DNA from: Desulforapulum autotrophicum HRM2
GTDB lineage: Bacteria; Desulfobacterota; Desulfobacteria; Desulfobacterales; Desulfobacteraceae
DNA length: 64,000 bases
NCBI RefSeq assembly: GCF_000020365.1
Contig: NC_012108.1
Location: 4,100,001 to 4,164,000 of the forward strand
Direction of reading: 5' to 3'
Positions within the stretch are counted from its first letter, which is position 1, and each line of letters begins with the position of its first letter. A program made the translations under genes and the position numbers. The notes under the pieces are model-generated. The model was not told where the DNA came from. It searched no databases and was given only the letters and a program-made list of their open reading frames with translations. Positions 1 to 9,692 of this stretch are shown here, one piece after another.

Positions 1-120
1 AAAGTCGAACCATCTCCGTCCAATTTAAACGGCGTCAAGGGAAAATACTTCCAGGGTGTTCTCAAGACGGATTCAAGTCTGATCGGCATTCTTGATATAG
101 AAGAAGTACTAAAGGAATAG
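1..120 (+). CDS. cheW: CheW-like chemotaxis coupling protein, C-terminal 39 residues
   Basis: An open frame enters from the left edge and stops at 118-120. It encodes the last 39 residues of a protein ending LDIEEVLKE. The pattern of a Gly-Lys-Tyr-Phe-Gln-Gly segment followed by a hydrophobic strand and an acidic ILDIEEVL end is typical of the last strands of the CheW/CheA P5 fold. CheW couples chemoreceptors to the CheA kinase at the inner membrane. The stop codon is immediately followed by the cheB start, so the two are co-transcribed and probably translationally coupled. Only the tail is visible, so a CheV or CheA P5 domain ending in the same way cannot be excluded. Confidence 0.6.
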   Translation, partial: KVEPSPSNLNGVKGKYFQGVLKTDSSLIGILDIEEVLKE

Positions 121-1221
121 ATGGAAAGACTAGGAATTCTTGTGGTAGATGACACCATTGTATACAGAAAAATCATCGGCGATGCACTAAAGGAGATCCC
201 AGGGGTCGAGATTGTGGGTACAGCCCACAACGGAAAAGTTGCCCTGTCCAAAATTAAAACCCTCAAACCGGGCCTTGTTACCCTGGACATTGAAATGCCC
301 GAAATGAGTGGCATTGAGGTGCTGGAGGCCCTTCAGGCCATCCCGGATGCGCCCGTGGCTGTTATGCTCAGCACCCTCACCCACAGGGGAAGTGACATGA
401 CGATCAAGGCCCTGGAGCTTGGGGCCTTTGACTTTATCGGCAAGCCAGACTCAGGAACCATGGCCGAGAATATGGTAAAGATAAGGGCGGCCCTGGCACC
501 GATCATTGCTGCATTCAGACGCCAGCAGCAGTTTCGAAGTATGATAGGAAAAAGACCGGCTCCAGGTGCAGTCCAGCCTCGGCCCAAAACAGTTTTCCCT
601 GAAATATCCTCCCGGGCCCCCCTTGCACGAAACCGGGCAACCCTTTCCGAAATTGTAGGCATCGGTATTTCCACAGGGGGCCCAAACGCCCTTGCCCGGA
701 TGATGCCCATGCTCTCGCCCGACCTGAATGTCCCCATCCTCGTGGTTCAGCATATGCCGCCGATGTTTACCCAGTCCCTTGCAAAGAGTTTGAATGCAAA
801 GTGCCGGCTTACGGTCAAGGAAGCCGCAAACGGTGATCCCCTTGTGCCCAACACCGTTTACATCGCCCCGGGTGGACGGCAGATGAAGATTATCGCGGGA
901 CCGGACGGCAAGAGCAGAAACATCAGAATAACGGATGATCCGCCTGAAAACTCCTGCAGACCCTCGGTGGACTATCTTTTCCGATCCATTGCCGAGCACT
1001 ATGTGGGAAGGGCCACCGCTGTGATCATGACGGGGATGGGCTCCGACGGAACCCGGGGACTTGGCCTCATGAAAAAAAACGGTGCCATTGTTATTGCCCA
1101 GAACAAGGAGAGCTGTACGGTTTATGGAATGCCTAAGGAGCCCATTGAATCCGGATTGGCAGACGTTGTCGTCCCCCTGGATAAAATAGCCCACGAGATA
1201 ACCCGAACCATAATCAGATGA
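121..1221 (+). CDS. cheB: CheB: receptor methylesterase/glutamine deamidase with receiver domain
   Basis: The 366-residue protein has the standard CheB order: an N-terminal receiver domain (about 1-120, acidic D10 and D11, phospho-acceptor D56), a linker rich in Pro and Arg, and a C-terminal methylesterase (about 175-366). The catalytic Ser-His-Asp set is visible as S184 in GISTGGP, H211 in VVQHMP and D309 in MGSDG. It removes methyl groups from chemoreceptor glutamates, and phosphorylation by CheA relieves inhibition by the receiver domain. The ATG directly abuts the cheW stop and cheR follows after 13 bases, so this is an adaptation operon. The length is normal for the family. Confidence 0.97.
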   Translation: MERLGILVVDDTIVYRKIIGDALKEIPGVEIVGTAHNGKVALSKIKTLKPGLVTLDIEMPEMSGIEVLEALQAIPDAPVAVMLSTLTHRGSDMTIKALELGAFDFIGKPDSGTMAENMVKIRAALAPIIAAFRRQQQFRSMIGKRPAPGAVQPRPKTVFPEISSRAPLARNRATLSEIVGIGISTGGPNALARMMPMLSPDLNVPILVVQHMPPMFTQSLAKSLNAKCRLTVKEAANGDPLVPNTVYIAPGGRQMKIIAGPDGKSRNIRITDDPPENSCRPSVDYLFRSIAEHYVGRATAVIMTGMGSDGTRGLGLMKKNGAIVIAQNKESCTVYGMPKEPIESGLADVVVPLDKIAHEITRTIIR

Positions 1222-1234
1222 GCAGCAGGGTCCA

Positions 1235-2071
1235 ATGATCAAAATCACCCCACCGGAATTTGATGTTCTTGCCCGGCATATTTTAGAAATCTCAGGAATT
1301 TCCCTATCCAGGGGAAAAGAGTACCTTATGGAGACAAGGCTCAGTCCCCTTTTACAAGCCCTGGACTGCACCTCGTTTACGCAGTTCCACAAAAGAGTCA
1401 AGGCTGATCACAGGGGGGAAATAAACGAAAAAATCATCAATGCAATCTCCACCAACGAAACCTACTTTTTCAGGGACAAGTCCCCGTTTGAACTTTTCCA
1501 GTACAAAATTATACCCGATCTCATGGACAAAAGAACAAAGGCCAAGACCGCTCTCAAACCAAGCCTTCGCCTCTGGAGTGCGGCAAGCTCCACCGGCCAG
1601 GAGATTTACTCCATTGCCATGGCCTTGATTGAAATCGGCATAACACCTGCCAATTACAACATCCGGATGCTTGGAACAGACATCTCCGATGCAGCAGTGG
1701 CCCAGGCAAGCTATGGCTGGTACAACAAGTTTGAGATTGCCAGGGGGCTTGATCCAAATCGCCTCACCCGGTTTTTCAACGCTGACAAGGACGGTTGGCG
1801 GATCAAAGACGAAATTCGCTTCATGGCCCAGTTCAAGAAAATGAACCTCATGAAACCCTTTGTCGGGCTTGGTAAGTTTGATATCATTCTCTGCCGAAAT
1901 GTCATGATCTACTTTACCCCGGAAGATCGCAAAAAAATTTACGCCAACATTGCCAGGGTACTTGAACCCGACGGATATCTGATCATCGGATCCACCGAAT
2001 CCCTTGCCAATGAATGTGATCTTTTCACCCCCCACAGATACCTGAAATCGGTTTTTTACCAGTTCAGATAA
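1235..2071 (+). CDS. cheR: CheR: chemoreceptor glutamate methyltransferase
   Basis: The 278-residue protein matches the CheR family. It has an all-helical N-terminal domain (about 1-80, containing ETRLSPLL and the NETYFFRD segment) and a SAM-binding methyltransferase domain with the WSAASSTGQEIYSIAM motif near residues 112-127. The DIILCRNVMIYF motif near 213-224 is also diagnostic. It uses S-adenosylmethionine to methylate the receptor glutamates that CheB demethylates. It lies 13 bases after cheB and 25 bases before the HEAT-repeat response regulator. No C-terminal TPR extension is present, so it is the simple soluble type. Confidence 0.96.
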   Translation: MIKITPPEFDVLARHILEISGISLSRGKEYLMETRLSPLLQALDCTSFTQFHKRVKADHRGEINEKIINAISTNETYFFRDKSPFELFQYKIIPDLMDKRTKAKTALKPSLRLWSAASSTGQEIYSIAMALIEIGITPANYNIRMLGTDISDAAVAQASYGWYNKFEIARGLDPNRLTRFFNADKDGWRIKDEIRFMAQFKKMNLMKPFVGLGKFDIILCRNVMIYFTPEDRKKIYANIARVLEPDGYLIIGSTESLANECDLFTPHRYLKSVFYQFR

Positions 2072-2096
2072 CCTGAAGCTAAAGGAATAATATGCC

Positions 2097-3785
2097 ATGG
2101 CCGGTATTGATCCAAAAGAGTTTATGGATGAGCTTCATTTCTGCATCAACGAACAGGACATTATCAAGGCAAAGGCCTTGCTGCAATTTGCATCCGACCA
2201 GGATATGGATTTTTCCATCCAGCAAAAAGCCCTGTTTACCCTTGGCAAAGCCCCCGACGCCATTGCATTCCCCCTGCTTGAGCACCTGCTGAAAATTCAA
2301 ATTTCAAATCCCGGGGTAAACGAGGCACTTTACGAACTCATCCTCGACAAATCCTACGGCAGAACCGACCTTGTTATAAGATATATCAACCACGAGCATA
2401 AAAAAAGCCGCCTTTTCTTTGTCCAGGCAGCAGGGGATCTGATGCTCAAGGAGGCAGCCCCCGACCTTGCCCGGATACTTGACCAGGAAAAAGACAGGGA
2501 AATTCTACTCGCCGCAACCAAGGCCCTGGGTGCTCTGAGGCTTGACCAATACCTGCCGAACCTTGCCCTGGTCCAAAAGAATTCCGACGTTGCAATCAGG
2601 AATGCCGCCATTTTTGCCATGGCAGAAATGGGCAATAAAGCAGCAATTGACACCCTTTTTTCAACCATAACAGACCCGGAAAACACCGATGAATCCAGAC
2701 TTGTGGCCATCGAAGCCCTGGCCGGAATCCAGAACCAACTTGCCCTTGACTGCCTGGCCCGCCTCCTTGAATCGCCCCATGCCGACACAAGGGATGCAGC
2801 CATTGACCAGCTCATTGCCATTGGTAACAAGGCCGTACCCACACTGACCATGGCAACCCGCAATGCAGGTGTCGATCATACGATCCACCTGGTGACCACC
2901 CTCGGGTACATCGGTGATCCGTCAGCCCTTCCCACCCTGCTTGATATGATCAATGTCCAGCCGAATGACGCCAACATCCGCCAGGCCCTTTACGAAGCCC
3001 TTGCGAAAATCCCGTCAGTTAAATCGGCCATCTGCCTTACAGGCGGCCTTTCAGACAGTGTGGAAGCAGTGAGGATGAGCGCTGCCAGGGCAGTTGACAA
3101 AAACCTTTCCAAGGTGCTTGTGGCAGGTCTAAAGAATATTGTGCGCCAGGAGGACAAAACAGCCTGTGATGCCGTTGCAGCCCTTATTGATACCGAGGCA
3201 GACAGCATATTTAACTTTCTCCTGGACGAAGCGTCCTTTGTCCGGCTTGCCGCTGACCATGTCATAAACAAGGCAGACCCGGCCACCCGGCACCACTTCA
3301 TGGACCTTTTGCGATCAAAAAACAGGGAAGCCCTTGCCGCTGACATGGAGGATAAAATTCAGGCGAACGATGCCCGGACCGGGAAGAGAGGCCTTGAAGT
3401 TTACGTGGTGGATGATTCAAGGATGATGCTCAAGCTATACCAGAACAAACTCCTGAAATTCGGACATCACCCAACGGTGTTTGAATTCCCGGAAAAGGCA
3501 ATCGCGGCAATTTCAGCGTTAAAACCGGATATTTTCATCACAGATCTGAACATGCCGAAAATCAACGGTATCCAGCTGACAAGGGAAATCCGGCGAAAAT
3601 ACACCCGTCAACAGCTGCCCATTATCATGATCACCACCCAAAGCGACTTCATTGAGGTGGAAAAAGGCAGTCACCACGCCAGTGTCAACGATGATTATCT
3701 CATCCAGTCAGGAATCAACAGACTCATGCACAAGCCCTTTACGGACGAACAACTTGAAACAGCCATCCAGGCCGTCATCAACTAG
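2097..3785 (+). CDS. HEAT-repeat protein with C-terminal response-regulator receiver domain
   Basis: The protein has 562 residues. Residues about 20-420 are a run of helical repeats with recurring AAxxALG-like and DPSALPTL-like segments, typical of HEAT or PBS-lyase-like scaffolds. Residues about 432-562 are a receiver domain: VVDDSRMMLK gives the acidic pair and D483 in ITDLNMP is the predicted phospho-acceptor, with a later ITTQ and a KPF lysine. The start at 2097 has an AAGGA site about 10 bases upstream. The domain order and the place behind cheW-cheB-cheR suggest a CheA-phosphorylated adaptor or phosphate sink. This role is inferred, since no output enzyme domain is visible. The gene overlaps the end of the opposite-strand gene by four bases. 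Confidence 0.85.
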   Translation: MAGIDPKEFMDELHFCINEQDIIKAKALLQFASDQDMDFSIQQKALFTLGKAPDAIAFPLLEHLLKIQISNPGVNEALYELILDKSYGRTDLVIRYINHEHKKSRLFFVQAAGDLMLKEAAPDLARILDQEKDREILLAATKALGALRLDQYLPNLALVQKNSDVAIRNAAIFAMAEMGNKAAIDTLFSTITDPENTDESRLVAIEALAGIQNQLALDCLARLLESPHADTRDAAIDQLIAIGNKAVPTLTMATRNAGVDHTIHLVTTLGYIGDPSALPTLLDMINVQPNDANIRQALYEALAKIPSVKSAICLTGGLSDSVEAVRMSAARAVDKNLSKVLVAGLKNIVRQEDKTACDAVAALIDTEADSIFNFLLDEASFVRLAADHVINKADPATRHHFMDLLRSKNREALAADMEDKIQANDARTGKRGLEVYVVDDSRMMLKLYQNKLLKFGHHPTVFEFPEKAIAAISALKPDIFITDLNMPKINGIQLTREIRRKYTRQQLPIIMITTQSDFIEVEKGSHHASVNDDYLIQSGINRLMHKPFTDEQLETAIQAVIN

Positions 3786-4849
3786 GCCGGCCCAGAATAG
3801 ATAATCTTGAACGGAATGGGAGGATATTTCCACACCGTTGGTTTGGGAAGAATCTGCTCTTCGGACACGGTCAGCCAGTTGGTATCAAACTTGACTTCCC
3901 TGAGGCGCCCCCCCTCAGAGGTAAGGGCGTGGGAGGTATAGGCATAGACCACGTTAAAGATGCATATCAGCCACTTACCCTCCCTGGCCACCACATAATT
4001 TTTGGTAAAACTACCCTGATTGATACCGGCAGACTTTGCGATTTCAACAACCTCCGCCCGGGTAAACCGCATGAGAATGGACTTTGAGATCCCGTTTTCA
4101 TCGATCCGCAGAAGGGCCCTTGACTCGCTGCTGCCCACATAAACCGTTGTAATGCCCTCAAGTTTTCGAAAATACTGGGACGCCACAATGGCTGCCGTTC
4201 TTCTACCGCCTGCCAGCACCGGCATGCCGTAGTACTCGAAAAACTTCTTTTGAATATTGTCCGCGTACTTGTCCCCCTTTTCATAAAGATCCTTGGAGAT
4301 GTATCGAAGGTCCCGGGCCAGATCTTCGGCTGCATCGGCAATGGGCCAGTCAATTCTGACATGAAAGTGGGTCAAGGCATAGCGGTCGACGGTTCCAGCC
4401 CGTATATCCCGCTGGATCAACAGGGCATAATCCACCGGAAGCAGGGTCTTCATGAAGTCAAAGAACCCAGCGGTATCCATGAATTTGAGATTACGGTGAT
4501 ATTCCTCACCCTCGGGAAAATCCCTGTGTTTCAAAAGATTGGTCTTTGTGGTCTTGTTGGCGTCAAAGTAACGGATATACTTTTTATGACTTTCGTCCAC
4601 AAAAGCCTCGGAAAAAAGAATCAAAAAAGAGTTCTGGAGTTCAAACTCAACCGATGGAATCCTGGCCCTGGGTTTGAGTTCCCTTGTCTCAACAAAGGGA
4701 TAGGGAATCTTCTGACGGAGAAAATTATCATAGGAATCAACCAGGGCATAGCCCAGGACAAACTGATCCATTTCATCCCTCAGAAGCTCGTAATAGGACC
4801 GCCTGAGCTTATCTTTTCGGCTTAACCGATTTCTTGTGCAGCAGAACAT
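3782..4849 (-). CDS. Conserved-looking protein of unknown function
   Basis: This is a 355-residue soluble protein with no signal peptide and no membrane segment. I do not recognise the family. The start follows a strong GGGAGGGGA ribosome site. The sequence is rich in Tyr, Phe and charged residues, with a basic N-terminus (CTRNRLSRKDKLRRSYYELLRDE) and a central segment that reads like a mixed alpha/beta domain. It begins 17 bases after the pgk stop on the same strand, so it is probably the last gene of the gyrA-radC-pgk transcript. Its stop overlaps the convergent HEAT/receiver gene by four bases. No function is claimed. Confidence 0.75.
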   Translation of the reverse strand: MFCCTRNRLSRKDKLRRSYYELLRDEMDQFVLGYALVDSYDNFLRQKIPYPFVETRELKPRARIPSVEFELQNSFLILFSEAFVDESHKKYIRYFDANKTTKTNLLKHRDFPEGEEYHRNLKFMDTAGFFDFMKTLLPVDYALLIQRDIRAGTVDRYALTHFHVRIDWPIADAAEDLARDLRYISKDLYEKGDKYADNIQKKFFEYYGMPVLAGGRRTAAIVASQYFRKLEGITTVYVGSSESRALLRIDENGISKSILMRFTRAEVVEIAKSAGINQGSFTKNYVVAREGKWLICIFNVVYAYTSHALTSEGGRLREVKFDTNWLTVSEEQILPKPTVWKYPPIPFKIIYSGPA

Positions 4850-4866
4850 TCCCCTCCCTTTCAGTC

Positions 4867-6042
4867 CTAGTCCAGGGCCGTGACCCCGGGAAGTTTCTTT
4901 CCCTCCATGAGATGCAGAAAAGCACCGCCCCCGGTGGAGACATAACTCATTTTATCGGCCACCCCGCACAGATTCACCGCAAGGCCTGTATCTCCGCCGC
5001 CCACAACGGAAAAAGCATCGGCAGCGGCCACGGCAGCGGCCACCATTTTCGTCCCGTTGCAAAAGGGCTTCATCTCAAAGACCCCCATGGGGCCGTTCCA
5101 GACAATTGTTGCAGCCCTCTGGATGGCCCGGGCAAAAATCGCTCCTGTTTCAGGTCCGATGTCAAGGGCCATCCAGCCCTGGGGGACAGCTTTGACATCC
5201 ACAACCCGGGTCTGGGCATCGGCGTCAAATCGGTCGGCCACCACCAGATCCACGGGCAGGATCAGGTTAATTTTTCGATCCCTGGCCTCTTGAACAATAT
5301 GGGCAGCCGTTTCAACCAAATCCTCCTCTACCATGGAAGCGCCGACATCGTTACCCTGGCTCTTTAAAAAGGTGTTGGCCATGGCACCCCCGATTACAAG
5401 GGCATCCACATGGTTGAGCATATTTTCAAGGGCCCCAAGCTTGCTGGACACCTTGGCCCCCCCGATGATGGCCACAAGGGGATGAACAGGATTTTCAATG
5501 GAATCGTGAAAGCATTTCACCTCTTTTTCAAGCAAAAACCCGGCACAGGCTTCACGAACAAACCGGGTGATGGCAACGATGGATGCGGCAGTTCTATGGC
5601 TTACGGCAAAGGCATCGTTGACATAAACCTGGCAGAGTTCGGCAAGGGATCGGGCAAATTCCGGATCATTTTCTTCCTCTCCCTTGTAAAACCTGAGATT
5701 TTCAAGGAGGATAATCTGACCCGGTTCAAGCTGGTCGACCCGTTCTTTCACCTTTGGACCGATGCAGTCGTCGACAAACACCACCTCGAAACCCAAAAGT
5801 TCAGACAGCCTTTTGGCCGCAGGTGCAAGGGAGAGGGAGGCCGCGGGCTTTCCCTTGGGCCGGCCCATGTGGGATGCAAGAACAATCTTTGCCCCTTTGT
5901 CCACAAGATAATTAACCAAGGGAAGTGTCGCCCTTATCCGGTTATCATCGGCAATGTTCCCGTTTTCATCCATGGGCAGGTTGTAATCCACCCGTACGAG
6001 AACCGTTTTTGAGTTAAACTCAATCTCGCGTACTGTTTTCAT
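4867..6042 (-). CDS. pgk: Phosphoglycerate kinase
   Basis: The 391-residue protein matches bacterial phosphoglycerate kinase along its whole length. It has the N-terminal VRVDYNLPMDE substrate motif, HMGRPKG, the LLENLRFYKGEE segment, GGAKVSSKL, WNGPMGVFE and the C-terminal GGGDTG nucleotide motif. It catalyses phosphate transfer between 1,3-bisphosphoglycerate and ADP in glycolysis, and runs in reverse in gluconeogenesis and carbon fixation. The length is typical. It sits 36 bases after the small Cys-rich gene and just before the unknown 355-residue gene. Its leader carries a duplicated ribosome-binding sequence, described separately. Confidence 0.98.
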   Translation of the reverse strand: MKTVREIEFNSKTVLVRVDYNLPMDENGNIADDNRIRATLPLVNYLVDKGAKIVLASHMGRPKGKPAASLSLAPAAKRLSELLGFEVVFVDDCIGPKVKERVDQLEPGQIILLENLRFYKGEEENDPEFARSLAELCQVYVNDAFAVSHRTAASIVAITRFVREACAGFLLEKEVKCFHDSIENPVHPLVAIIGGAKVSSKLGALENMLNHVDALVIGGAMANTFLKSQGNDVGASMVEEDLVETAAHIVQEARDRKINLILPVDLVVADRFDADAQTRVVDVKAVPQGWMALDIGPETGAIFARAIQRAATIVWNGPMGVFEMKPFCNGTKMVAAAVAAADAFSVVGGGDTGLAVNLCGVADKMSYVSTGGGAFLHLMEGKKLPGVTALD

Positions 6043-6070
6043 GAAACCCTCCTGAAACCCTCCTGAAACC
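6043..6070 (-). promoter_or_regulatory. Tandem duplicated Shine-Dalgarno in front of pgk
   Basis: Directly upstream of the pgk ATG, an 11-base unit (read on the minus strand as AGGAGGGTTTC) is repeated twice in tandem, at 6043-6053 and 6054-6064, followed by a partial third copy. Each unit contains a full AGGAGG. The copy next to the start has normal spacing. The second could act as a standby site, or may simply be the product of slippage. Confidence 0.8.
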
Positions 6071-6078
6071 GTTGTCTC

Positions 6079-6336
6079 TTATTTTTTGGCCAGCTGCTTT
6101 TTCCTTGACCACCGCTCAAAAAAACCGATCATACCTGCCTGTTCACTTCGTTCAATGATCTCCTCATGGACCGGAACCCCCTGGGTGCCTGCCATGGCAC
6201 ACCGTAAACAGGCGGTCTTAAAGGGACAAAGGTACATGCAGTCATCGGGTGTTTCACGCAATCCCCGGGGGCTCATGGGGAATACCTTGTCAAGATTTCC
6301 AAAGCAGTCGGGTCTTTTTGGTTCGTCCCTATCCAT
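6079..6336 (-). CDS. Small Cys-rich protein of unknown function
   Basis: The 85-residue protein starts at the ATG at 6336 ([14 protein letters not shown]), and a longer reading from 6348 is possible. A cluster of five cysteines (one early, then CMYLCPFKTACLRC) suggests a metal-binding site, possibly Fe-S or zinc. The C-terminus is basic (RWSRKKQLAKK). It overlaps the radC stop by eight bases, so it is translationally coupled to radC, and pgk follows after 36 bases. I do not recognise a named family. The Cys pattern and the coupling to its neighbours argue that it is a real gene. Confidence 0.65.
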   Translation of the reverse strand: MDRDEPKRPDCFGNLDKVFPMSPRGLRETPDDCMYLCPFKTACLRCAMAGTQGVPVHEEIIERSEQAGMIGFFERWSRKKQLAKK

Positions 6337-7168
6337 ACTGAATATCAAACTCCCTTTTTAACTCTGCAATAATCCCCTGGTCGGCAAAACTGTAAAAACG
6401 CTCCCCCCCGGTAATCAGGTGCTCGTGAACAGTTATCCCGGCATGGGCCAGGGCAAAAAAAAGCCGCCGGGTAATGGCAAGGTCTTCAGGGGACGGAGAG
6501 GTCTCCCCCGAAGGATGGTTGTGGGCAAAAATAAGGGCCGCAGCCCTGTGCTCCAGGGCCTTTGCAATGACCTCCCTGGGATAAACAGCAGACGATGAGA
6601 GGCTGCCCTCGAACAAAATCTCACTGGCAAGCACCCGGTTTTTGGCATCCAGAAAGATACCGACAAACACCTCCCTGGGTCGATGGCCAATGGCATGTCC
6701 AAGAAAGGCGCAAAGGTCATGGGAATTTTTCAACACCGTCTTTGACCGAATCCGTTGTTCAAGATAGCGATCCGACACCGCCTTGATGAGTTTGATGCCC
6801 AGCACATTTGAAGGCCCCACTCCGTTCACCCGGCAGAGCTCCTCCACACTTGCCTCAAACACCCCCTGGAGCGTCTTGAATCGATCCAGAAGGGCCTTTG
6901 CACTGGGTTTACAGTCTTTTCTCGGCGTATTAAGGGTCAGGAGAAGCTCAATCACCTCATAGTCAAGAAAACCGGATATTCCATTGGCAAGGAACCGCTG
7001 TTTGAGTCGACTGCGATGCCCCGTGTTTGAATTCCTGCCCGGACCGGCCCCATTCGGACCGGCCCCATTTAAACCGGCATTATTCGGATTCGTCGTCTTC
7101 GGATTCGTCTTTCCAGGATCCGCTGTCGTCGGGTTTGTCGTCCTCTGATTCGGTGGAATCTGGTTCAT
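6329..7168 (-). CDS. radC: RadC/JAB-domain protein whose start lies inside gyrA
   Basis: The 279-residue protein has a Pro/Asn/Thr-rich N-terminus, a helix-hairpin-helix region (about 60-115, with [13 protein letters not shown]) and a JAB1/MPN-like metalloprotease domain with the [11 protein letters not shown] motif followed by the D of EDLAITRR. The family is widespread, but its biochemical role is unsettled despite the DNA-repair name. No ATG, GTG or TTG exists in frame between the gyrA stop (7080) and the conserved domain. The start must therefore lie within gyrA. I chose the ATG at 7168 because a GGGGAG site precedes it. The 89-base overlap covers the acidic tail codons of gyrA. Confidence 0.88.
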   Translation of the reverse strand: MNQIPPNQRTTNPTTADPGKTNPKTTNPNNAGLNGAGPNGAGPGRNSNTGHRSRLKQRFLANGISGFLDYEVIELLLTLNTPRKDCKPSAKALLDRFKTLQGVFEASVEELCRVNGVGPSNVLGIKLIKAVSDRYLEQRIRSKTVLKNSHDLCAFLGHAIGHRPREVFVGIFLDAKNRVLASEILFEGSLSSSAVYPREVIAKALEHRAAALIFAHNHPSGETSPSPEDLAITRRLFFALAHAGITVHEHLITGGERFYSFADQGIIAELKREFDIQYG

Positions 7169-9692
7169 GGCTCTCCCCGGCATCGAATTCATCTGGACCC
7201 TCATGGGGATCAACACGGCCCTCTTCTGACTGTTCCGATGCCTCAGATTCGTCTTTTTCCTCCTCTTCCTCCTCCGGAAGCCTTGCAGCGCCAATGAGCT
7301 TCTCACCGGGGCTCAAATTGATGAGCTTGACCCCCTGGGTGTTGCGGCTGATGACGGAAATATCCTGGATACCGGTTCTGATAAGCTTGCCCCCATCGGT
7401 CACGAGCATGAGTTCATCCTCATCCTCCACCAGAAGCAGCGCCACCATCTTTCCGTTGCGCTCGGATGTCCGGATGGAAAAGACACCCTTGCCGCCCCGG
7501 GTCTGGGAGCGGTACTCCTGGATCAGGGTCCGCTTACCATATCCGTTCTCGGTAACGGTGAGAAGGGTCTGGCCGTGGTTAAGAACCTCCATGCCCACCA
7601 CACACGACCCTGGATCAATGCGCATGCCCCTGACCCCCATGGAGCCCCTGGCCGTTGTCCGGACATCGTTTTCGTCAAACCGGATCACCTTGCCGCCCTC
7701 ACTGCCAAGGAAAATATCGGTCTTCCCGTCGGTGATACCTGCGGCAATGAGTTCGTCATCATCGGCCAATTTGATGCCGATGAGCCCACCGGATCTGGGT
7801 CTTGAGTAGGCCATAAGGTCGGTTTTCTTGACCCTGCCAAGCTTTGTGGCCATGACCACGTAACGATCCTCCACAAATTCGGGAACGGTGAGAACCGTTG
7901 CCAGTTTCTCGCCCTGTTCAAAGTTCAACAGGTTGACAATGGCCTTGCCAAGACTTGTCCGGCCAGCCATGGGAAGCTCGTACACCTTGGACTGGTAGAC
8001 CTTGCCAAGGTTGGTGATGAACAAAAAGGTGTGGTGTGTGGAGGCCACAAAGAGGTGTTCGACAAAATCTTCATCCTTTGTGCCCATGGCCGTCTTGCCC
8101 TTGCCTCCCCGGTGCTGGCTGGCATAGAGGGTAATGGGGTTGCGCTTGATGTAGCCGCTTCGGGTAACCGTTACCACCATATCCTCTTCAGCAATGAGAT
8201 CCTCGATGTTGATCTCACCTGTGGCCTCGACAATCTGGGTCCTGCGGTCATCCTGGTATTCGTCTTTAAGCTCGGTCAACTCCTGTTTGATGATATCCCT
8301 GACCACCTGGTCACTTGACAGTATCTCCTGGTACCAGGCAAGATCCTTGAGCAGCTGGGCATACTCTTCGTTGATTTTGTCCCGCTCAAGTCCTGTGAGG
8401 CGCTGGAGGCGCATCTCAAGGATGGCCTGGGCCTGGATCTGGGTCAGTTCAAAGCTCTGTACAAGGCCAGCCTTGGCCTCTTCGGGCGACTGTGACGCCC
8501 GGATCAGAGCCACCACCGCATCCAGATTGTCCAGGGCCTTGATCAGTCCCTCCAGGATGTGTGCCCGATCCATGGCCTTTTTCTGGTCAAACAGGGTCCG
8601 CCGGATAATCACCGACCGCCTGTGGTTGAGAAACTGCTCGAGAAGCTCCTTAAGGGTAAAAAGCTCGGGGCGGTTGTTGACAACGGCCAGAAAGATGATA
8701 CCAAAGCTTGTGTGCATGTTGGTGTGTTTGTAGAGCTGGTTGATCACCACGTCGGGAAACTGGTCCCGCTTGAGACCAATGGCGATGCGCATGCCCTGGC
8801 GGTCGGATTCATCCCTTACATAGGAGGCACCCTCGATCACCTTTGCCCGCATGAGTTCTGCGATCTTCTCCACAAGCTTTGCCTTGTTCACCTGGTAGGG
8901 AAGCTCGGTCACAACAATGGTTTCAGCCTTTGTCTTGGAGTTGACCTCAACCTCGACCTTTGCCCGGACCGTTATGATGCCACGCCCTGTGGTGTAAGCC
9001 TCATGGATGCCCTTCCGACCGTAAATCTTTCCGTAGGTAGGAAAATCCGGCCCCGGGATATGGATCATGAGTTCTTCGATGGTGATGTCGGGTTTTTCCA
9101 GAAGAGCGATGAGTCCCTGGACCACCTCACCGATGTTGTGGGGAGGAATGTTGGTGGTCATGCCCACGGCAATGCCTGAAGATCCGTTGACCAGCAGGGC
9201 TGGAAATTTTGTGGGAAGCACCGAAGGCTCGGCCATGGTTTCGTCGTAGTTGGGAATGAAATCCACGGTCTCTTTTTCAAGATCGGCCAGCATCTGGTGG
9301 GCGATCTTCTTCATCCTGACCTCTGTGTACCTCATGGCGGCCGGAGAATCACCATCCACGGACCCGAAGTTACCCTGGCCGTCCACCAGGGTGTAGCGAA
9401 GAGAAAAGTCCTGGGCCATGCGGACCATGGTGTCATACACGGCCGTATCACCGTGGGGGTGGTACTTACCAATGACATCACCGACAATTCGAGCCGACTT
9501 TTTATAGGGTTTATTCCAGTCGTTTCTAAGCTCCCGCATGGCAAACAGCACACGGCGGTGAACCGGTTTCAACCCGTCCCGAACATCGGGAAGCGCCCTT
9601 CCAATGATAACGCTCATGGCGTACTCGAGGTAGGATTTCTTCATCTCCGTCTCGATGCTGATCGTATTGGTGATCTCTTCTTGATTTAGCAT
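7080..9692 (-). CDS. gyrA: DNA gyrase subunit A with acidic C-terminal tail
   Basis: The 870-residue protein is a full GyrA. It has the winged-helix/tower breakage-reunion domain with catalytic Y122 in AAMRYTEV, the quinolone-determining stretch GDTAVYD at 81-87 (Thr at 83), and a C-terminal beta-pinwheel with the GyrA box (QHRGGKGK) that wraps DNA. With GyrB it introduces negative supercoils. After about residue 800 the chain becomes strongly acidic ([14 protein letters not shown] onward), about 65 residues of Asp/Glu/Ser. Acidic tails regulate supercoiling in some gyrases, but the effect here is not known. It overlaps the permease gene by seven bases upstream and radC by 89 bases downstream. 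Confidence 0.98.
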   Translation of the reverse strand: MLNQEEITNTISIETEMKKSYLEYAMSVIIGRALPDVRDGLKPVHRRVLFAMRELRNDWNKPYKKSARIVGDVIGKYHPHGDTAVYDTMVRMAQDFSLRYTLVDGQGNFGSVDGDSPAAMRYTEVRMKKIAHQMLADLEKETVDFIPNYDETMAEPSVLPTKFPALLVNGSSGIAVGMTTNIPPHNIGEVVQGLIALLEKPDITIEELMIHIPGPDFPTYGKIYGRKGIHEAYTTGRGIITVRAKVEVEVNSKTKAETIVVTELPYQVNKAKLVEKIAELMRAKVIEGASYVRDESDRQGMRIAIGLKRDQFPDVVINQLYKHTNMHTSFGIIFLAVVNNRPELFTLKELLEQFLNHRRSVIIRRTLFDQKKAMDRAHILEGLIKALDNLDAVVALIRASQSPEEAKAGLVQSFELTQIQAQAILEMRLQRLTGLERDKINEEYAQLLKDLAWYQEILSSDQVVRDIIKQELTELKDEYQDDRRTQIVEATGEINIEDLIAEEDMVVTVTRSGYIKRNPITLYASQHRGGKGKTAMGTKDEDFVEHLFVASTHHTFLFITNLGKVYQSKVYELPMAGRTSLGKAIVNLLNFEQGEKLATVLTVPEFVEDRYVVMATKLGRVKKTDLMAYSRPRSGGLIGIKLADDDELIAAGITDGKTDIFLGSEGGKVIRFDENDVRTTARGSMGVRGMRIDPGSCVVGMEVLNHGQTLLTVTENGYGKRTLIQEYRSQTRGGKGVFSIRTSERNGKMVALLLVEDEDELMLVTDGGKLIRTGIQDISVISRNTQGVKLINLSPGEKLIGAARLPEEEEEEKDESEASEQSEEGRVDPHEGPDEFDAGESHEPDSTESEDDKPDDSGSWKDESEDDESE

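Noticed and set aside
451-1401. 316-residue minus-strand frame opposite cheB
   Set aside because: It is antisense to a well-supported gene, with no family features.
7080-9692. Thr at GyrA position 83 as a quinolone-resistance change
   Set aside because: Thr at this place is wild type in many bacteria, so it is not evidence for acquired resistance.
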